From: Aselliscus stoliczkanus
Taxonomy: Eukaryota; Chordata; Mammalia; Chiroptera; Hipposideridae
DNA: 64,000 nt
Direction of reading: 5' to 3'
NCBI GenBank assembly: GCA_033961575.1
Contig: CM066731.1
Span: forward strand, 79,071,501-79,135,500
The position numbers and the translations under genes were made by a program. Shown here one piece after another: positions 59,389 through 64,000 of this stretch. Each line of letters begins with the position of its first letter. Position 1 is the stretch's first letter. The notes under the pieces are model-generated. The model searched no databases, had not been told where the DNA came from, and worked only from the letters and a program-made list of their open reading frames with translations.

Positions 59389-60424
59389 TTGTAGTTGTGT
59401 TTGTTTTTATTTTTGTAACACAAAGAGGGAGAAAGGAGGTGAAGGGGCAAGGCCCAGCAACATTCCCTGAGCAGCATCTGTAACACACATCTGTCCAAAT
59501 TTGTTTTCAAAGGGCAATTTTGGGCCCATGTTTCAGAAAACTGCCTGGGCTGTCAATCTCAGTGCAACAGCTTAAAATGAAAACCTCCAGTTTGTTTGCC
59601 ACACAGGGATCCAACAGAAGATGCAAAACAAACCTGTTTGGAAAGTGCCCACCTAAGGGCGAAGGCACTAAGGAGGCACTAATACACAGAATCTTCGACT
59701 GAAACTTCACAAAACCCAGAACACCAAGTAACATTTTCAACTGTAGCCGTGCTGGCTAAAAAAATCCCAAAAGACAAAAGACTTTACATAAAGAGGATCA
59801 CAAAATGCACAGGTGGGGTCCCCCAAACACCTACCTCTTCTTTCCATTCTGAACAGACTTGTGGACTGGAGCAGACACGTAGCCTCCTGCCGTTCAGTCT
59901 TGGGGGATACAAGGCTGGCTCACTGTTTGGCCGCCTGCCTGCCTGGTTTCTTTTCTGGCTGACCTCTACCTGTGCCCGTGATCCCGCCTCGGCCTCGGCC
60001 GCCAAACACACCTCGCCCAGCACCCCCCATGCCTCGGCCCTTCTGTTGCTTCTGGTGCTGCAGGCCGCCAGGCCCGTGGCCCTTGGCTACCACCTCCTCC
60101 TTGACCATGTCGATGATTTTGTCAGGGATGCGCAAGTACTTGATGGTGCTGCCTCGGATGTAGCACTCGGGCATCCGCCAGAACTTGTCCCCATCCCTAG
60201 ACGTGCAGATCACCTCGCGCAAGTTGGTGTTCATCCAGTTGTCACAGCTTACCAGGTGACCGTTGTATGTCTCCCCATTTTTAAGCTCCATCAACATGGG
60301 GTGATTCTGAGCTGTCTTTAGCAGCGATAACAGGAGCATGGTATCAGCGGGGACTGGGCACACCGGCCACTTCTGCCTCCGCCACCGCTCACGCGCCCGC
60401 CAGTAGCCGAACCGTCACGCGCCC
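59389..60424 (-). mobile_element. LSM4 processed retrocopy (whole insertion)
   Basis: An intronless copy of a spliced mRNA: short GC-rich 5' UTR (60340-60424), coding region, about 530 bases of 3' UTR, an AATAAA signal (59406-59411 on the minus strand) and a short poly(A). The perfect 15-bp duplication gaaaagttgtgtttt lies at 59374-59388 and 60425-60439. The insertion point reads TTTT/AA (60436-60441), the preferred L1 endonuclease site, so L1 machinery made the copy. Confidence 0.95.
59920..60339 (-). pseudogene. LSM4: LSM4 retrocopy, intact 139-codon reading frame
   Basis: LSM4 is a subunit of the LSM1-7 ring (cytoplasmic mRNA decapping and decay) and of the LSM2-8 ring (U6 snRNA binding in the nucleus). 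The frame is uninterrupted for 139 codons, the usual LSM4 length. The Sm fold spans about residues 2-75, with Sm1 around [17 protein letters not shown] and Sm2 at [14 protein letters not shown]; an RG/GR-rich tail ([19 protein letters not shown]) follows to the end. I start at 60339 because homology begins there; the frame is open eight codons further upstream. By recall it differs from human LSM4 at about nine residues (for example Pro to Leu at position 3 and Glu to Lys after RIPD). That is many for such a conserved protein and suggests relaxed constraint. No introns and flanking duplications mark it as a retrocopy, not the parent gene. Whether it is transcribed is unknown. The 190-residue plus-strand frame over it is antisense. 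Confidence 0.9.
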
Positions 60425-60439
60425 GAAAAGTTGTGTTTT

Positions 60440-62307
60440 AAAGTGTGCCATGAATCATCCTCCATCGTGACAATTCTCTGTCACACATGACTTCTGGTAT
60501 ACAGCAATTTCTGTCAAATAAAAACATTACGATATGTCCTCAGACACCTTATTCACCAGATTAGGCACCATGCGACTTCTGGCTCTTCCCCAAAGTCAAA
60601 ATAAGCATGAAAAGTAAATGTTTTGAATTGATTCAGGATATAGAGGCAGCCACAATAGCACAACTAAAGACGCTCATGAAAGAGGACTTCCAGAGCTGTT
60701 TCAGAAAGTGTCAAGAATGATGGAATATGTGTGTTTAAAGTGATGGGGACTATTTTGAGGGGGATTAATGGCAATGTGTCTTTTACTGTAATAATTTTTT
60801 AAATGTTAACATTCACTGTATTTGTTGATCACACCTCGTATGTAGAAGGGATGGACAAATTGATGAACCTGAAGGAAATCAACCCTCAGTTACAGGTGAA
60901 TACATAGAAACCTATAAAATAGGTTGGAAAAAAAAAATGATATCAATTGGATAGTCTAATTTGACAGATTACTTGAAATGGGAGGAATTTTGAAAATCCA
61001 ATCTGTTTCCTTAATTTGGCTCAGAAAATGACTCAAAACCTAAATAGGTTGTATAATTTTTGCACTGTTCAGTCACTAGAAAGCAAGAAAAGGATTAAAA
61101 CTCCTTATATGTGGAATGCTAGCCCAGTGTTGTTTTCACTTCACCATAGACATCTCAGCTTCTTGATTTTCAAAATATAATATGAGTATATCTAAGTAAA
61201 CAAACGATTAAGGATTACAGTCTCATGAATCCATTTTAATAATTATGTGTGCTCTATTTTGGCAAAAATGTTTTCAAATAATTCTCCCTAATCTTTACCC
61301 AGTCTTCAGAACCAATTCTATTTTTCACTTTTTCTGAACTTAAAGGCCCTTTTCTACTTAGGTTCCATTGTCCCCATTTGGTTCATCCATCTGGTTCATC
61401 AATCCAAAATCTATTTATTTATCTCCGTCCACATATGCTTTAATTTTCTCTGAGTCTTACATCCTAAGTTTTTTTCAGTTTAGATAAAATAAAATAAAAT
61501 GTGTGTATGTATGGTTTTCCTCACCCAAGTGTAACTGAGAAAAAAAAAAAAAAAAGGACACTGCCTGCTTCATTACAGTGCATATGGAATGGGGATTTTT
61601 TGTATATTTGGTAAACATGTCTTTTGACTTTTTGTTATTTATTCTTAGAAATATAATTATTCTTTCTTTTCTTCACAGTCTGAATGCATATTCCTCTTAT
61701 AAGCTTTGGCTCTTTTAGTCTTAGGTATTTTTAAGGATTTAAAACAAATTAATTTCACTTAAAATCAATCTGTTGGTTGCCTCATTCCTGTTGCCACAAG
61801 TGGTGTCATGAACTTCTTGGATAAGGCCATGTTACTCTGCTCTGTACTGTTTTCCTAGCTGTATTAATTATCAAGGACCAAGGAACCTGGCATCTCAAAT
61901 AAAACAGGATCTTGGAGAGTTATTATATTTAAAACTGAAAAATATTAAACTGTAATATAATTTCTCTTTGTTTCCAAAAGACTTGACAATCAGGACCAAC
62001 ATATCCATTAACACTATAGACCTTAGGATAAAGTGATGTAGAACTTTTCTAAAAGACTAGTTTTATATTTCCATCCTTACTTCACCTCTAAAAAGTATCA
62101 AGGCATTTAGGTCAACTCATCAATATTTTCTGTACTTTTAGGCTAACTTGGCCACTAGAGAGAACAGTTGAATGATCAGCATCCTTGTAGATCTATGTTT
62201 GAATATGGCTTCAAGGCTGGGTCATTGTAATTGGTTATCTGTACTATGTAGTTTGTATCACAGGAATGCAGGCTTATAGCCCCTAAAAGTCTGAGTTTCA
62301 TGAAAAC

Positions 62308-62310
<3 letters not shown>
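60440..62310. other. Unassigned intergenic sequence
   Basis: No gene or confident repeat was recognised apart from a poly(A) run at about 61541-61556. Confidence 0.4.

Positions 62311-62398
<88 letters not shown>
62311..62398. repeat. (CT)n-(AT)n compound microsatellite
   Basis: About 40 bases of CT repeat pass directly into about 48 bases of TA repeat. Confidence 0.97.
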
Positions 62399-62400
<2 letters not shown>

Positions 62401-62646
62401 AGTACCAAAAACTCAGTATGTTTTCAATGAATGCTTATGGCAGAGGTGTTTACTGAATTAAATTTGTGCAAATAGCTAATTAATTCTGTTCAAAGTCTAA
62501 CAGGTTTTTGGACTCTCTAATGTCTCTAGCAGTGTCTTATGTGGTGGTCACTAATTATGACCCCTTTCCCCCAAATACCAAATCAAGGGCTATCATGTCT
62601 ATTTTCTTTACAACACCACTAAAGATCTTAGTCAAAAATAAAATAG

Positions 62647-62684
<38 letters not shown>
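62647..62684. repeat. (AAT)n microsatellite
   Basis: About 12 uninterrupted AAT units. Confidence 0.97.
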
Positions 62685-62685
<1 letters not shown>

Positions 62686-62734
62686 TTGATTTCTAAAATG
62701 CAGTTTAACATTCTTCCTTTCTTCCACTCTCTCT

Positions 62735-62741
62735 TCTCTTC

Positions 62742-62801
<60 letters not shown>

Positions 62802-62802
62802 T
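62735..62802. repeat. (TTTC)n microsatellite
   Basis: About 15 TTTC units. Together with the flanking pyrimidines it makes a polypyrimidine tract of about 100 bases. Confidence 0.97.
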
Positions 62803-62849
62803 CCTTATTTCTTTACTTTTTTCCTTCTCTTCTTTATTTCTTTTTTTTA

Positions 62850-62935
62850 ATCCTATGACTATATTTATATTCAATTATAGTTGACATACAATATTACACA
62901 ACATAAGCTTTCAGGTGTACAATGCCCTTCTTTAT
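62850..62935 (-). mobile_element. L1 3' UTR fragment, minus strand
   Basis: 'ttcaattatagttgacatacaatattacacaacataagctttcaggtgtacaatg' is antisense L1 3' end sequence; compare 24640-24670. Confidence 0.75.
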
Positions 62936-63002
62936 TTCTTTAATTAGCAGAGTTGTAAGTCGTGTACATTGTTAGGGAACTCCAATCCAGCATCAAAAAA
63001 AA

Positions 63003-64000
63003 AAACTGTGTAGAAGTTTCAGTCAAGATGATGGACTATGTAAATGTTGTGCTCATGACCACATCAAAATTACAATTAAACTACAGAACAATAATCACTG
63101 AGAATTGCCTAAAGTCTAACTGAATAGAAGTCCTATGACTAAAGATATAAGGAAGAAGCCACATGGAGACTGGTAGAAGGGGCAGAGATACAAAATGGGC
63201 TGACCCTATACCCATGTATGATGATTGTGAATAGGGAAGGATAGCTCACCTGCAGAGGTCTCTACAGAAGAATGACGGGTCCCAGCCCAGAGACTAAAGC
63301 TGAGAAGAGCAGCTCCCACAACATCTGGCTATGAAAACCTGCATGGATTCTATCTGCCTAGGTGAGATGAAAGAGTGCTGGAAATCCAGGAGTCCTCCCA
63401 AAGTACCTCCACACATAATCAATTGCAGGGACTCAACCTGGGCTCCTGCAGAGGGATGGCAGCTCAGAGGGTGTCAGAAAGAAACACGGAGAAATTGAGT
63501 GGCATGGTTTCTAGATGGGAGCTGGAGAAATAGTCACCATTGTCCTTATGTTGAACCCTAATCACATACAGTAAATAGGTAGGCACAGCCTTTCTTGTAC
63601 TGAGTTCTCCTTCCACACAGCAAAATCTGAATTTGATTCTGCATTAACCTAGTGGACTCCACTTGCTTCACCCTGATGACTGCCTAAGACCCTCCCCCAC
63701 CCAACTCACACACCATCTGAGGCTCTTTTGGTGGCAAGCAACAGGCCTTAGCCCCATGCTGCAGTCTTAAAAAGCTTTTAGAATTCTACAGGCCCCAGGC
63801 AGGCAGCAGTTGGTCTTGGGGTGCCCTTTTGCTTAGTAGCTTCAGGCTCAGCATTGGCACCAAATCTGAATCTGTATTAAACTGGTGAATGCCACTTGCC
63901 AGACCCTGGAGACTCTCTGAGATGCCCACCTCACCGAACTCCCATTCCAACCCAGGCTCTCAGTGGCTGTACCTTACAGGCAACTGGCACGTGGCAGCAG
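63003..64000 (+). mobile_element. L1 5' UTR, running off the window end
   Basis: Starts near 'tcagtcaagatgatggactatg' and follows the same 5' UTR as 41348-42700 ('gaccacatcaaaattacaattaaactacag', 'gagaattgcctaaagtctaactgaa', 'gccacatggagactgg'). Strand is plus. Whether ORF1 and ORF2 are intact lies outside the window. Confidence 0.88.

Noticed and set aside
59749..60321. 190-residue open frame on the plus strand, the longest in the window
   Set aside because: It lies antisense to the LSM4 retrocopy, which explains the GC-rich open frame; no domain of its own was recognised.

Overview
This is a 64 kb piece of a mammalian nuclear genome, and it looks like a gene desert. It is AT-rich and full of microsatellites and interspersed repeats. 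I find no multi-exon gene and no functional RNA gene. The tRNA-derived SINEs have heads of the type 'ggccggccgagtggcgcggtggttaagcgctgg', and there are laurasiatherian-style L1 3' ends and many ERV1, ERV2 and ERVL LTRs. This points to a bat, more likely of the horseshoe-bat side than a vesper bat, because no Ves-type SINE is seen. The host call is inference from recalled repeat families.

Layout. 1-10 kb: old L1/half-L1 pieces on both strands, carrying SINEs, a mariner MITE inside CA/TG microsatellites, and a three-layer nest (SINE in mariner in L1) at 6.9-9.7 kb. 10.1-10.6 kb: an antisense composite SINE. 10.7-19.7 kb: mostly unassigned sequence, with a MER5A-like element, an ERVL-type LTR followed by a leucine-type primer-binding site, and an ERV1-like LTR. 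19.8-28.3 kb: a minus-strand ERV1 provirus with both LTRs, a polypurine tract and broken gag and pol remnants. It is itself invaded by a second composite SINE, a simple SINE, an L1 3' end and, inside its 5' LTR, a 1.35 kb LTR of a related ERV with a perfect 4-bp target duplication. 28.4-31.6 kb: a head-to-tail LTR pair, a solo LTR of the same family as the provirus, and an ERVL LTR fragment. 31.6-41.2 kb: an L1 body, L1 3' ends, MIRs, an ERV2-type solo LTR with a 6-bp duplication, and an interspersed repeat containing (TAGA)n and a second mariner MITE. 41.3-44.7 kb: a 3.3 kb L1 insertion complete at both ends but lacking most of ORF2, bounded by a 10-bp duplication. 45-63 kb: sparse sequence, a second ERV2-type solo LTR, an old minus-strand half-L1 split by a DNA transposon, and an intact-ORF retrocopy of LSM4 with a perfect 15-bp duplication. 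The window ends inside the 5' UTR of another L1.

No pathway or operon-like cooperation can be read here. What ties the region together is retrotransposition: L1-type machinery plausibly made the SINE, composite SINE, half-L1 and LSM4 insertions, all of which show target-site duplications and A-rich tails. The strongest candidate for something under-described is the composite SINE: a tRNA-type head fused to a roughly 340-bp GC-rich body, found as two independent insertions. All repeat assignments were made by reading, without a database search.
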